From NCBI GenBank assembly GCA_017546345.1, contig JAFYXB010000021.1, positions 1 to 57,203 of the forward strand: DNA of 57,203 bases, written 5' to 3'. Positions 26,294 through 35,405 of the stretch are shown one piece after another. The notes beneath the pieces are model-generated. The model did not search any database. It saw nothing but the letters and a program-made list of their open reading frames with translations, and was not told the DNA's origin. How positions within the stretch are numbered: the first letter of the stretch is position 1; the number at the start of each line of letters is the position of its first letter. The position numbers were made by a program, and so were the translations under genes. Source of the DNA: Alistipes sp. (GTDB taxonomy: Bacteria; Bacteroidota; Bacteroidia; Bacteroidales; Rikenellaceae).

Positions 26294-29200
26294 CTACTTT
26301 ACGCTCCATGTGCCACCGCCATTATCCCATGTTCCGTCTTTGACAATGTAGAGGTTATTGTCGTTAGTTGGAACTTTGAGATCAGCAGTTTGATTCCATT
26401 TGTTATTCCAGTTGTTTGCTGTTGTGCTTGGATTCATGCGACAGAAAATTACATTCGTATAACCATCTGGAATATAACACTCATATATGTTGTCTTCAAC
26501 TTTTGTCATGCTTACCCAAACCTCAGCTTTTCCATTTTCAAAGAAGTAAGCTGCGAAACGAGCATTAGATTGATTCCAATTTGCATTTGGCTGAAGATAT
26601 AGCACATTCTCAGTTACCTCGGGCTCTACGGGCTCTGGCTCTTTGCCGTTTTCGGTCTGTAGCGATGCTGTAGAGTAATCTGCACCAGCCTCCATAATGT
26701 AGATGTTAAGATTTGTGATATCGAAGTAGATGTCGTATGTGCCTGCAACCTCAATATAGACATCCTGACCACCTAATACACCATTGATGTAGTGGTTAGC
26801 CTTGATATAGTTTATTTCACCAGCACCATATTTCTCTGCCCAGACGTCTTCAGCATTGTCGAGGTTATGGATAATGAATCTCTTACCCTCGCCAAACGAT
26901 AGATTCTTTGCAACAAGCAGGTTCTTTGTAGCAGTCGTATAGAAATGTGTATCTTCCCATGTACCGCTTATATCAGACCAGATGCTAAAGTTAGTCTCAA
27001 CGCCAGCCTCAATCTTAGGCTCCTCACCGCTATAGAACTGCTCCTCGGCCTTCAAATAGTCTGTGTCAGCACTCATCAGATATACATATCCATTCTCTGC
27101 ATCGAAGTAGATATCATATATGTCAGCACTCTCAACATAGATGTCACTAGCGAAGTTGTAGCCGTCTTCGAGCACAGCAGTAAAGTAGTGGTTCACCTTG
27201 ATGTAATTAACACCTGAAGCACCATACTTATCAGCCCACTCAGTTGAAGGCTTGCGAATGAGGAATGCCTGACCAGCCTCCAACTCTACATCTTCAATTA
27301 CAAAGATAGAGTCACGAGTTGTAGTTACGAAATAGTAATCGCTCCATAGATCATCCTTGTCGAGATCGCAGTATAGACTCCATTCAGACTCCACTCCAGG
27401 AGTTGGCTCTGGCTCGGGTTCTGGTTCTGGCTCAGGTGCAATGCCACTCTCGGTCTGGAGTGTTGCCTTAGTGTAATCCTGGCCTGCAGTCATAACGTAA
27501 ATTGCATATTCTGCGGCGTCGAAATAGATGTCGTATGTGCCCTCAGCCTCCACAATAATATTCTCACCATCAACTGCAAGTGATGTAATATAATGGTCTG
27601 CCTTGATATAGTTCATTCCATAAACGCCGTAGTTAGTCTCCCATTGATCAACCATCTTCACCTTAAATGATGAGTATGCCTCAAGATAAAGATCCTTAAC
27701 GACAAATAGATCGCTCTGTTCTGTAACAAGCATCACAGTATCATACTCCCATGCATTATATTCGCCTCGAAGTGCCCATACAGACTCATCGCCAGGCTGA
27801 GGCTGAGGCTCTGGTTCAGGCTCTGATTCGTTGCCTGGTAATTTTACCTCCACGCCGTGCTCAACGATAGTGTACATCAAATGCTCGCTCCATGTAATTG
27901 TCGAATCATCGTTACGCTCAGCCACGTAGAGATAGATATCGTAGCTCTTAGACCAATCTGTAACACCGATGTTGCATCGGTGTTTATCTAAGTTGTCGTT
28001 GTAAACCTCATACCAACCATTACCCATCTCAGCTGTAAAGTCGAAGTATGCCTCTTCGTCCTCTAAAACGACTGTTGAAGAGTGTGCACCGAAGTATGAA
28101 TTTGGAATATTCCAATCTGCAAGTCCGGGCTTAGCAAATTTGAAACCAGAAGATACAAGAGTGACATTCTCCAATACATATAGATTCTCAGTGTCGGTAG
28201 CTACCAAAAGTTCAGGATTGGTGATATCCCAATTCTGATGTGCTCCTACAATACCCCATCCCTCGGGAAGATCATCTACGCCGGGATACTCAGGCGTGAA
28301 CTCGGGAACGGTAACCTCTGTGCCCGACTCAACAATTGTATACGAATAATAGTTAGTGTTATACTCGCCTACAACAGCAATGTAGAGGTATACATCATAA
28401 AGCTTTGGCTCGCCCTCTACATTAATATTGATTTGAGCGTATTCTAATTGATAACTCTCGAGGTTATACCAAGTGCCCAAACCAATTGTAGAGAAGTCAA
28501 AGTAACTCTTATTTTCAGTTGCCTCCCATGCTCCGAAGAATGTTGTAGAATCGTCCCAATTCTCAAGACCATGCTTTGCAAACTTAAAACCAGCGTCGGT
28601 AATCTCTACGGCGCGTGCAACATAAAGACCCTCAGTCTCGGTGTAATACATGTATGTTGGGCTTGTAATATCCCATCCCTGATGTCCTCCAACAACACCC
28701 CACTCGGTATATACTTCTGGTGTAGAAGGATCAACAGGCTCGCCCTCAGTAACCTCTGCGATGATAGGAATGATGTGGTTACGCTCCAATGTGAAGGCCT
28801 CAGATGTGCTGATAGTCTGTGTTGTGCCATCCATACACTCGATAACAGCCGTAGCACCATTTGTAAATGTCTGTGGTAATAGGCCTACATAGAATGATGT
28901 CGCCTCGCTACCGAGTATAACACCCTGCTTGCAGTTGAGTACAACCTCGGTGAAGATAGTGTCGTCGAAGACCAAACCTCCGCCAACATTGTTCTCCTCG
29001 TTGCTAAAGCCGCCAAGCTCATTGGCAAATGTGAACTCCGCAGTCTCGGTGTCAACACATACAAGACCTGCAACCTGCTCACCGTTGTTACCTCTGAGTC
29101 TGATAGAGCGAACAGCCTGTCCGTTGCCAGCAAGATCAAAACGCAACCAACCACATACACTCTTTAGTGTAAACTGGGTGAAATCGCTCTTTGCTACCAT

Positions 29201-29632
29201 AAGTGTACCTTCCTTGCCGTAGCTGTTTGCTTTATAGCTCTGCTCGGCTGGGAGTATAGCCTCAAGGCTTGAATCATCCGTAGCTACGCAGTATGACTCG
29301 CTGTATGGATAGGCGACCAAAACAGAACTCATAGTCTGGCTACCTACAGTGCCAGCAATCTTTTTGAACGTACCTGTACGCTCGCCATCCTTACCCTGAT
29401 ATTGCCACTTCAAATTAGAGTAAGATCTGTAGAATACCGATAGGCAGTCACCCTCGTTCCATACGGTCTTCTGAGAGTCGTTAAGCTCGATACGTGTTTC
29501 GTCGCTTTGCTCGAAACCTACGCTAATCGTATTGGGCACACCAGCACGATTAGACGACATCTCTTCAACACCATTTTGTGTACATGCTGCAAAAGCTATT
29601 ACCGCAAGTACAAATAGGAAAATGCGTTTCAT
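26294..29632 (-). CDS. Large modular surface lipoprotein with fimbrillin-like and SusE/F-like repeats
   Basis: An 1112-residue lipoprotein (MKRIFLFVLAVIAFAAC, acylated Cys17). Residues about 30-300 resemble fimbrillin/Mfa-like N-domains (TRIELNDSQKTVWNEGD, LPAEQSY, VCGWLRFDLAG). Two modules (about 310-435 and 455-600) start EWGVVGGHQGWDIT and GWGIVGAHQNWDIT and recall SusE/SusF starch-binding domains. After Pro-Glu linkers come three further related modules (about 617-735, 745-875, 880-1010), each with NYIK-NHY and YDIYFD. The C-terminal 100 residues (NANWNQSNARFAAYFF) resemble a family 26-type carbohydrate-binding module. No SusC/SusD pair or glycosidase is nearby. A surface glycan-binding role is inferred. 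Confidence 0.78.
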   Translation of the reverse strand: MKRIFLFVLAVIAFAACTQNGVEEMSSNRAGVPNTISVGFEQSDETRIELNDSQKTVWNEGDCLSVFYRSYSNLKWQYQGKDGERTGTFKKIAGTVGSQTMSSVLVAYPYSESYCVATDDSSLEAILPAEQSYKANSYGKEGTLMVAKSDFTQFTLKSVCGWLRFDLAGNGQAVRSIRLRGNNGEQVAGLVCVDTETAEFTFANELGGFSNEENNVGGGLVFDDTIFTEVVLNCKQGVILGSEATSFYVGLLPQTFTNGATAVIECMDGTTQTISTSEAFTLERNHIIPIIAEVTEGEPVDPSTPEVYTEWGVVGGHQGWDITSPTYMYYTETEGLYVARAVEITDAGFKFAKHGLENWDDSTTFFGAWEATENKSYFDFSTIGLGTWYNLESYQLEYAQININVEGEPKLYDVYLYIAVVGEYNTNYYSYTIVESGTEVTVPEFTPEYPGVDDLPEGWGIVGAHQNWDITNPELLVATDTENLYVLENVTLVSSGFKFAKPGLADWNIPNSYFGAHSSTVVLEDEEAYFDFTAEMGNGWYEVYNDNLDKHRCNIGVTDWSKSYDIYLYVAERNDDSTITWSEHLMYTIVEHGVEVKLPGNESEPEPEPQPQPGDESVWALRGEYNAWEYDTVMLVTEQSDLFVVKDLYLEAYSSFKVKMVDQWETNYGVYGMNYIKADHYITSLAVDGENIIVEAEGTYDIYFDAAEYAIYVMTAGQDYTKATLQTESGIAPEPEPEPEPEPTPGVESEWSLYCDLDKDDLWSDYYFVTTTRDSIFVIEDVELEAGQAFLIRKPSTEWADKYGASGVNYIKVNHYFTAVLEDGYNFASDIYVESADIYDIYFDAENGYVYLMSADTDYLKAEEQFYSGEEPKIEAGVETNFSIWSDISGTWEDTHFYTTATKNLLVAKNLSFGEGKRFIIHNLDNAEDVWAEKYGAGEINYIKANHYINGVLGGQDVYIEVAGTYDIYFDITNLNIYIMEAGADYSTASLQTENGKEPEPVEPEVTENVLYLQPNANWNQSNARFAAYFFENGKAEVWVSMTKVEDNIYECYIPDGYTNVIFCRMNPSTTANNWNNKWNQTADLKVPTNDNNLYIVKDGTWDNGGGTWSVK

Positions 29633-29747
29633 AGTATGTATATTTAGTTAAAGTTAATGATTCAAAATAGCGTTTTGAATGGGTTTGTATCTCAAAAATA
29701 GAGTCGATACAAGCTCAAAAAAGGTTTACACGAATGAGCTATTTTTA

Positions 29748-29779
29748 CAAAGTTAAGTGATTTTTTTCAGATTTACAAA
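29748..29779 (-). promoter_or_regulatory. Promoter of the modular lipoprotein gene
   Basis: Minus strand TTTG (29776-29779), 20 nt, TAACTTTG (29748-29755). This gives an AT-rich leader of about 110 nt. The 301-nt gene-free stretch 29633-29933 otherwise holds only the terminator at 29877-29908. Confidence 0.65.
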
Positions 29780-29876
29780 TATATCTTAATATTTATGTTG
29801 TGTAAAATTCTCCAATTCTTTTAATTCGAGGCTAAGATATAATGGAAAATAAAGAGTCAAAACGTTGGTAACTTCT

Positions 29877-29908
29877 AAAAAAATAGGCTGTCTTTTAGAC
29901 AGCCTATT
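29877..29908 (-). terminator. Terminator of the pseudouridine synthase gene
   Basis: A 12-bp stem AATAGGCTGTCT/AGACAGCCTATT with a TTT loop, followed on the minus strand by seven T, 26 nt after the stop codon. Confidence 0.8.
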
Positions 29909-29933
29909 ACTTATCTAATTGTGAAATACGAAA

Positions 29934-31382
29934 TTACTCGTACTGACCAGTCTTAAGACGCATCACCTCATCGCGAGTGAGGAAACGCCACTCACCACGC
30001 TTAAGGTTCTTCTTCGTTAGACCTGCGTAGTATACGCGGTCGAGCTTCTGAACGATGTAGCCGAGGTGCTCGAACATACGACGTACGATACGGTTACGGC
30101 CAGAGTGAATCTCGATACCTACGGTCTTCTTATCCTCCGATGCGTATGCGATCTCATCAGCGAAAATGTCGCCATCCTCGAGAGTAATACCCTCGGTGAG
30201 TGTATCCATATCGGCACGTGTGAGAGGCTTATCAAGTGTTACCTGATAGATCTTCTTCTTGTGGTACGAGGGGTGTGTGAGCTGACGTGTGATGTCGCCA
30301 TCGTTGGTGATAAGCAACAAACCCAACGAGTTCTTATCCAAGCGACCTACGGGGTAAACACGCTCTGTGCAGGCGTTCTTTACCAACTCCATAACGGTCT
30401 TCTCGGCGTGTGGGTCCTCGAGAGATGTTACATAACCCTTAGGCTTGTTGAGCACCAAGTATACGTTCTTCTCGCCCTGGAGCTTCTCATCGTGGAAACG
30501 TACCTCGTCGGTAGGCAAAATCTTTGTGCCAAGCTCCGTAACTACCTGACCATTTACGGTAACAACACCTGCAAGGATGAAATCATCAGCCTCGCGACGT
30601 GAACATACGCCCGACTGCGAGATGAAACGGTTTAGACGAATCTCGCCTGTCTGCTTGTTGGGGTTGTACTTAGGATAGTTGCGTGGTGCCTCCTCGCGGT
30701 TCTTGTTGTACTCGCGCTTGTCAGCGGGTTTGTATGCAGAACGCTTCTCGCCACCTGCTGTGCGGCCACCCTTACGTGCGTCGCCATCAAACTTGTTGTA
30801 GCCACCACGATTGTTCTCGCCGCGCTGACCCTCGCTCTTGCGGAAACCACCGTTATCATTCTTGCGGAAACCATTGCCCTCGCTCTTTGAACGGAAGTTG
30901 CCACCCTCGCCACGTGAACGGAAGCCATTGCTCTCGCCCTGCTCTGTGCGACGGTTGCCAAAATCGTTACGCTCGTTGCGCTCAAAACGACGACCACCCT
31001 CTGTGCGCTGTGGACGACCCTCCGAACGCTGTGAACGGCCCTCAGAGCGCTGTGGACGACCACCGAAGTCGTTGCTACGCTGTGGACGACCCTCACCGCG
31101 TGAGTCGTTGCGACGTGGACGCTCGAAATCTGAACTTCCCTCCTCGCGGCGTGGACGCTCATACTCGGGACGCAAACGGTTGTCTGCTGTAAAGTGTGGA
31201 TTGTACGAGCTACGCTTTGCTGTGTTTGCCGTGCGGGGACGGAACTCTCTTGCTCCCTCGCTGTCAGCCTCGCGGCGTGGGCGGGGACTCTGCTCAACAC
31301 GCTCCGAAGAGCTGATTCTCTGACGCTTATCGCGTGCAAAACGAGACAAGTTGTCTGTTGAGTCTGTTCTGTAATCTTTCAT
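29934..31382 (-). CDS. RluB/RsuA-family pseudouridine synthase with Arg-rich N-terminal extension
   Basis: The 240 C-terminal residues form a normal enzyme that isomerises uridine in rRNA: an S4 RNA-binding domain (RLNRFISQSGVCSRREADDFI, from about 247) and the RsuA-type catalytic motif GRLDKNSLGLLL with Asp349. Before it lie about 240 disordered residues rich in Arg, Gly, Ser, Glu and Asn, with short repeats such as RPQRSEGR and RGG/NRGG-like pieces. Such tails occur on this enzyme in other Bacteroidetes and probably bind RNA. It is divergent from the MATE gene. Confidence 0.92.
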   Translation of the reverse strand: MKDYRTDSTDNLSRFARDKRQRISSSERVEQSPRPRREADSEGAREFRPRTANTAKRSSYNPHFTADNRLRPEYERPRREEGSSDFERPRRNDSRGEGRPQRSNDFGGRPQRSEGRSQRSEGRPQRTEGGRRFERNERNDFGNRRTEQGESNGFRSRGEGGNFRSKSEGNGFRKNDNGGFRKSEGQRGENNRGGYNKFDGDARKGGRTAGGEKRSAYKPADKREYNKNREEAPRNYPKYNPNKQTGEIRLNRFISQSGVCSRREADDFILAGVVTVNGQVVTELGTKILPTDEVRFHDEKLQGEKNVYLVLNKPKGYVTSLEDPHAEKTVMELVKNACTERVYPVGRLDKNSLGLLLITNDGDITRQLTHPSYHKKKIYQVTLDKPLTRADMDTLTEGITLEDGDIFADEIAYASEDKKTVGIEIHSGRNRIVRRMFEHLGYIVQKLDRVYYAGLTKKNLKRGEWRFLTRDEVMRLKTGQYE

Positions 31383-31410
31383 TGTACTTTAATTATTTTA
31401 TATGGTGCGA

Positions 31411-31418
31411 CAAAGGTA
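31411..31418 (-). promoter_or_regulatory. -7 element of the pseudouridine synthase gene
   Basis: TACCTTTG on the minus strand, 28 nt ahead of the start codon; no clear -33 TTTG at the expected place. Confidence 0.5.
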
Positions 31419-31544
31419 ACTAAATTTTTAGAAATTGTCCTATTTCCCCTAAAATATTAGTCGTTAATGCGATAATAAAACTCCGATGGTCGCAACTTCG
31501 ACAACATCTATGCCACAAAATATCGCAGAATCACAAAATATGTA

Positions 31545-31552
31545 TACCTTTG
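31545..31552 (+). promoter_or_regulatory. -7 element of the MATE gene
   Basis: TACCTTTG, 34 nt ahead of the ATG at 31587; the -33 element is not clear. Confidence 0.5.
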
Positions 31553-31586
31553 CAGATGCTCTGAAGAGCCGCAAAATTATAAAACT

Positions 31587-32927
31587 ATGAGAATGAATCG
31601 AGATATACTTCGCATTGCGCTGCCCAATATCATTTCGAATATCACGGTGCCACTAATGGGTATCGTCTCTACGGCGATAGCTGGCCGTACGGGTGGTGCT
31701 GATGCCGCAGCAACTATTGGCGCATTGTCGATAGGTGTAGCAATATTCAACTTTATCTATTGGAACTGCTCGTTTATCCGTATGGGTACAAGTGGCCTTA
31801 CGGCTCAGGCCTATGGTGCGGAGCAAAATAAGGAGTATACCTTGATGTTGTGGCGTTCGTTGGTCGTAGCCTTGGGTGTCGGTTTGCTAGCCTTTGCGTT
31901 GCAGCGACCAATTGGTGAATTCTCCATCGACTTTATGGGTACGGATGTCGAACAGAATAGAGTGCTTATAGCCGATTACTTCTATACGCGCATCTGGGCA
32001 GTGCCTGCAGGAATACTTCTCTTTGCGCTAAATGGTTGGCTTACGGGTATGCAGAATGCTGTAGTGCCGATGATTATCGCCATAATGGTCAATCTGTTGC
32101 ATATTGGTTGTAGCTATCTGTTCTCGATCGAAGGTACGATGGGCCTTAGCGGTATCGCCTTAGCTTCGGTTGTTGCACAGTGGAGCGGAGTGGTGGTCAT
32201 GGCCTTCATTATCTTCTTTATGTATCGTCGCCGTCTTACCTCTGTGACGCTTGCCGAGGTGTTCGATGTAAAGGCTATGCGTAAGTTCTTCCAAATCAAT
32301 GGCGATATCATCATTCGTACATTCTGCCTTGTTGCCGTCTACACCTTCTTTACTAAGGCTTCGGCCGATACGGGCGATACAAATATTTTGGCCGTAAATG
32401 CTATGCTCTTGCAGCTCTTTACGCTCTTCTCGTATATGAACGATGGCTTTGCCTTTGCTGCCGAGGCGCTTACGGGTCGATTTATCGGTGCGAAGGATAG
32501 TGTGTCGTTGCGTCGTTGCGTTAAGATGTGCTTGGTGTGGAGCTTCGCAATATCGTTCCTATTTGTCGGTGTCTATGTTGGCTGGTGGAAGGATATATTC
32601 ATGTTGTTGATATCGCCCGAGAGTGGCGATGTGGCGACTCTGCTTTTGGTTGCCGAGGAGTATATTGGTTGGATTATTGTTATCCCTCTCGCAGCAGCTA
32701 TGCCCTTTGTTATGGATGGTATTATGGTTGGTGCAGCGCGCAGCCGTATTATGCGTAACTCGATGATCTATTCGTCGATATGCTACTTCGCAATACTCTA
32801 CGGCTTGGGCTGGCTTATCGGCAATAATGCCCTTTGGATGGCCTTCACGATGTTTATGTTCCTCAGAGGAGTATTTCAGTTTTTTATGTCAAAGCGACTA
32901 CAAGATATCTATACCGATGCAATGTAA
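31587..32927 (+). CDS. MATE family efflux transporter
   Basis: A 446-residue inner membrane protein with twelve helices in two similar halves, typical of Na+- or H+-coupled multidrug and toxin extrusion proteins. Visible family features are the start RIALPNIISNITVPLMGIVSTAIAG, the small-residue-rich GALSIGVAIFNFIYWNCSFIRMGTSGLTAQAYG after helix 1, and the mid-protein EALTGRFIGAKD. This is the DinF-like branch. The substrate is unknown. Monocistronic, with a shared terminator downstream. Confidence 0.92.
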   Translation: MRMNRDILRIALPNIISNITVPLMGIVSTAIAGRTGGADAAATIGALSIGVAIFNFIYWNCSFIRMGTSGLTAQAYGAEQNKEYTLMLWRSLVVALGVGLLAFALQRPIGEFSIDFMGTDVEQNRVLIADYFYTRIWAVPAGILLFALNGWLTGMQNAVVPMIIAIMVNLLHIGCSYLFSIEGTMGLSGIALASVVAQWSGVVVMAFIIFFMYRRRLTSVTLAEVFDVKAMRKFFQINGDIIIRTFCLVAVYTFFTKASADTGDTNILAVNAMLLQLFTLFSYMNDGFAFAAEALTGRFIGAKDSVSLRRCVKMCLVWSFAISFLFVGVYVGWWKDIFMLLISPESGDVATLLLVAEEYIGWIIVIPLAAAMPFVMDGIMVGAARSRIMRNSMIYSSICYFAILYGLGWLIGNNALWMAFTMFMFLRGVFQFFMSKRLQDIYTDAM

Positions 32928-32975
32928 AAATAAATATGGTGTCCAAAGAAACTTGGACACCATATTTATCTTTAT
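32926..32975. terminator. Bidirectional terminator
   Basis: A perfect 16-bp stem (32931-32946 with 32953-32968) between convergent genes, with A-rich and T-rich flanks. Its edges touch the 3' ends of both genes. Confidence 0.85.
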
Positions 32976-34000
32976 CGTTGTAGCTTCATATCGCCATCCT
33001 TGACCCAGCCAAGGCGTTTCATCGCGAAGTGAATAGCCAGGCTGATTACGGCAGGAGCTATGAAGTATAGACCAACGATCTCTATAAGTAGCAGGGTGTG
33101 ATCGGTCGTTGCCGACATCGTGTCCCAACAACCTATCGGGCCTACCAAACCCGCAGTACCCATACCCGCGCCCGCTGCGTTGTTCTCCATGCCGAGTATC
33201 ATTGTCGATATTGGGCCAAGAATGGCTGCTGTAAGGGTTGGTGCAAGCCAAATGATAGGCTTGCGTGCGATATTTCCGATCTGAAGCATCGAAGTACCAA
33301 GGCCCTGTGAGAGGAGCCCTCCGAGGCCGTTATCCTTGAAACTGATAACGGCAAAGCCAATCATCTGCGCACAGCAACCTGCCGTAGCAGCACCCGCTGC
33401 AAGACCACCAATGCCGATAGAGATACATAGCGCTGCCGAGCTAATAGGTAGTGTGAGTATGCAGCCTACCGATACTGAAACTATAATACCCATAATGAAG
33501 GGGTTGAGCATTGTTGCACGGTTGATAACCTCGCCGAGCGACATTACCCATTCGTTAATAGGTGTGCAGCAGTACTTGGCAAAGAGTCCACCAACGACCA
33601 CGGCAACAAGCGGTGTGATGATGATATCTATCGGTGTGCGCTTAGAGACGAGTGAGCCAGCCTCTACGCCGATTATCGCTGAGAGATAGGCGCCTACAGG
33701 ACCTCCGAAAAGGTAGCCGAGGGCACCCACACCAACGGCCGATATGGTTACAAGCAGGTCGCGCTTAAGCCCCAATGCGATAGCAAGACCGATCGAGCCT
33801 CCGACGACGTGTGGCGACTGCAGGAATGTTGCAATATCGCTCAAAAAGTCGAGCTTAGGTATTGTGGCGAGTTGCTTGACAATAAGTCCGAGAATCAGTG
33901 AGCAGAAGAGACCGAAGGCCATATAGCTTAGCGAGTCTACGACATAGGTCTTAAAAACTCTGCCGAGCCACGACTGCTTAGTTGTACTCTTTGTAGCCAT
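32972..34000 (-). CDS. PTS EIIC-type (EIIC_2 family) membrane protein, orphan
   Basis: A 342-residue inner membrane protein with about nine hydrophobic helices, many Gly and Ala, and conserved-looking segments GGSIGLAIALGLKRDLLV, KRTPIDIIITPLVAVVVGG and GPIGCWDTM. It resembles the phosphotransferase-system EIIC-like family PF13303. No EIIA, EIIB, HPr or EI gene is nearby, and most Bacteroidetes lack a sugar PTS, so it probably transports a solute without PTS phosphorylation. The substrate is unknown. Monocistronic. Confidence 0.82.
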   Translation of the reverse strand: MATKSTTKQSWLGRVFKTYVVDSLSYMAFGLFCSLILGLIVKQLATIPKLDFLSDIATFLQSPHVVGGSIGLAIALGLKRDLLVTISAVGVGALGYLFGGPVGAYLSAIIGVEAGSLVSKRTPIDIIITPLVAVVVGGLFAKYCCTPINEWVMSLGEVINRATMLNPFIMGIIVSVSVGCILTLPISSAALCISIGIGGLAAGAATAGCCAQMIGFAVISFKDNGLGGLLSQGLGTSMLQIGNIARKPIIWLAPTLTAAILGPISTMILGMENNAAGAGMGTAGLVGPIGCWDTMSATTDHTLLLIEIVGLYFIAPAVISLAIHFAMKRLGWVKDGDMKLQR

Positions 34001-34058
34001 AGTTTGTAAGGTTTTAGTAGTGTTGCTTTCGATTCAAATAAAAATAGGTTACGTATTG

Positions 34059-34066
34059 CAAAGATA
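34059..34066 (-). promoter_or_regulatory. -7 element of the EIIC-like gene
   Basis: TATCTTTG on the minus strand, 58 nt ahead of the start codon; -33 element not evident. Confidence 0.45.
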
Positions 34067-34113
34067 CAAAAATTCTTGAATTATTACTCTTCGTCGATAT
34101 AATGATAGGGTAG

Positions 34114-34144
34114 TTGTAGTTTCTAATTTATTTTCGTATCTTTG
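34114..34144 (+). promoter_or_regulatory. Promoter of the M16 peptidase operon
   Basis: TTG (34114-34116), 20 nt, TATCTTTG (34137-34144), with the ATG at 34167. Confidence 0.6.
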
Positions 34145-34166
34145 CAGATAGCCAAAATTAGCGACT

Positions 34167-35405
34167 ATGATAAAATATCAGCAAAAACGCCTTGCCAATG
34201 GTCTGACGATTCTTGTTAATCGCGACTCGGCGTCGAAACTTGCAGCCGTAAATATACTCTACTGCGTTGGTGCTCGCAACGAAGCGGAGGACAAGACGGG
34301 ATTTGCACATCTATTCGAGCATCTTATGTTTCGTGGTACGCATCGTGTGCCCGATTTCGATGTCCCTGTACAGATGGCCTGCGGCGAAAATAACGCATAT
34401 ACGAATAACGACTATACCGATTTCTACATCACGCTACCCAAGGAGAACCTCTCGACGGCTCTATGGCTCGAGAGTGATCGTATGCGCAACCTCAATATCA
34501 GTGAGGAGGCTTGCCGTACGGAGAAACAGGTGGTTATCGAGGAGTTTAAGCAGCGATACCTCAACCAACCCTATGGCGATGAGCAACTCTTGTTGCGCGA
34601 TTTGGCCTATAAGCGCCACCCATATCGCTGGGCTACGATAGGCATATCGCCCGAACATATCGAGCGTGCTACGCTCGAGGATGTGCGTGCCTTCTACGAT
34701 ATGCACTACCGTCCTTCGCGTGCGATACTCTCTATCTCGGCAGATATGCCCGAGGAGGAGATGATACGCTTGGCGGAGGAGTACTTTGCCGATATCGAGG
34801 ACTCAGGCGTTGAAATAGCTCCCATCGAGCAGGAACCAGAGCAGACCGAGGCGCGCCGCTTGGAGGTGGAACGTGAGGTGCCAGCCACCGATATAACAAT
34901 TGCCTTCCATATGGGCGATCGTATGTCGCGCGATTTCTTCCTTGGCGACCTAACATCGGATCTATTGTCGGGTGGCGAGTCGTCGCGTATGGTCAATAGA
35001 TTGATCAAACAGCGCGGACTGTTCACAAGCGTCAATGCCTACATCACGGGAAGTATCGATGCTGGACTCTTTGTGATTAAGGGTCGCCTTATGCCCGAAA
35101 CCTCGGAGCAGGAGGCCGAGACGGCACTCTGGGAGGAGTTGCGTGACCTCATGACGGGCGAAATATCGGACTACGAGTTGGAGAAGGTCAAGAATAAGTT
35201 TGAGGCCAATATGCTCATGGGCGAGATAAATGTTATGAACAAGGCTATGAACTTAGGCTTCTATGCTATGACGGGCGATATTACGCTCATCAACCGCGAG
35301 GCGGAGATATATCGCTCGCTGAGCCGCGACGAGGTGCACGACTTTGCACGTCGTATCTTCGTGGAGAAGAATTCATCAACCCTAATTTATCGTGCTAAGC
35401 TATGA
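34167..35405 (+). CDS. M16 family zinc peptidase, catalytic-type subunit
   Basis: A 412-residue inverzincin of the PqqL/processing-peptidase type with the inverted zinc motif HLFEH (His48, Glu51, His52) and a third ligand Glu about 76 residues on (QVVIEEF). There is no signal peptide, so it is probably cytoplasmic. It overlaps the next gene by 4 nt (ATGA). Paired M16 proteins, one with and one without the zinc motif, usually form a heterodimer that degrades short peptides. Confidence 0.92.
   Translation: MIKYQQKRLANGLTILVNRDSASKLAAVNILYCVGARNEAEDKTGFAHLFEHLMFRGTHRVPDFDVPVQMACGENNAYTNNDYTDFYITLPKENLSTALWLESDRMRNLNISEEACRTEKQVVIEEFKQRYLNQPYGDEQLLLRDLAYKRHPYRWATIGISPEHIERATLEDVRAFYDMHYRPSRAILSISADMPEEEMIRLAEEYFADIEDSGVEIAPIEQEPEQTEARRLEVEREVPATDITIAFHMGDRMSRDFFLGDLTSDLLSGGESSRMVNRLIKQRGLFTSVNAYITGSIDAGLFVIKGRLMPETSEQEAETALWEELRDLMTGEISDYELEKVKNKFEANMLMGEINVMNKAMNLGFYAMTGDITLINREAEIYRSLSRDEVHDFARRIFVEKNSSTLIYRAKL

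Noticed and set aside
30632..31339. Long open frames on both strands (minus 30632-31339 and plus 30838-31323) over the Arg-rich region
   Set aside because: They are shadows of the low-complexity head of the pseudouridine synthase; the products are Arg/Ser/His-rich nonsense without a start context.
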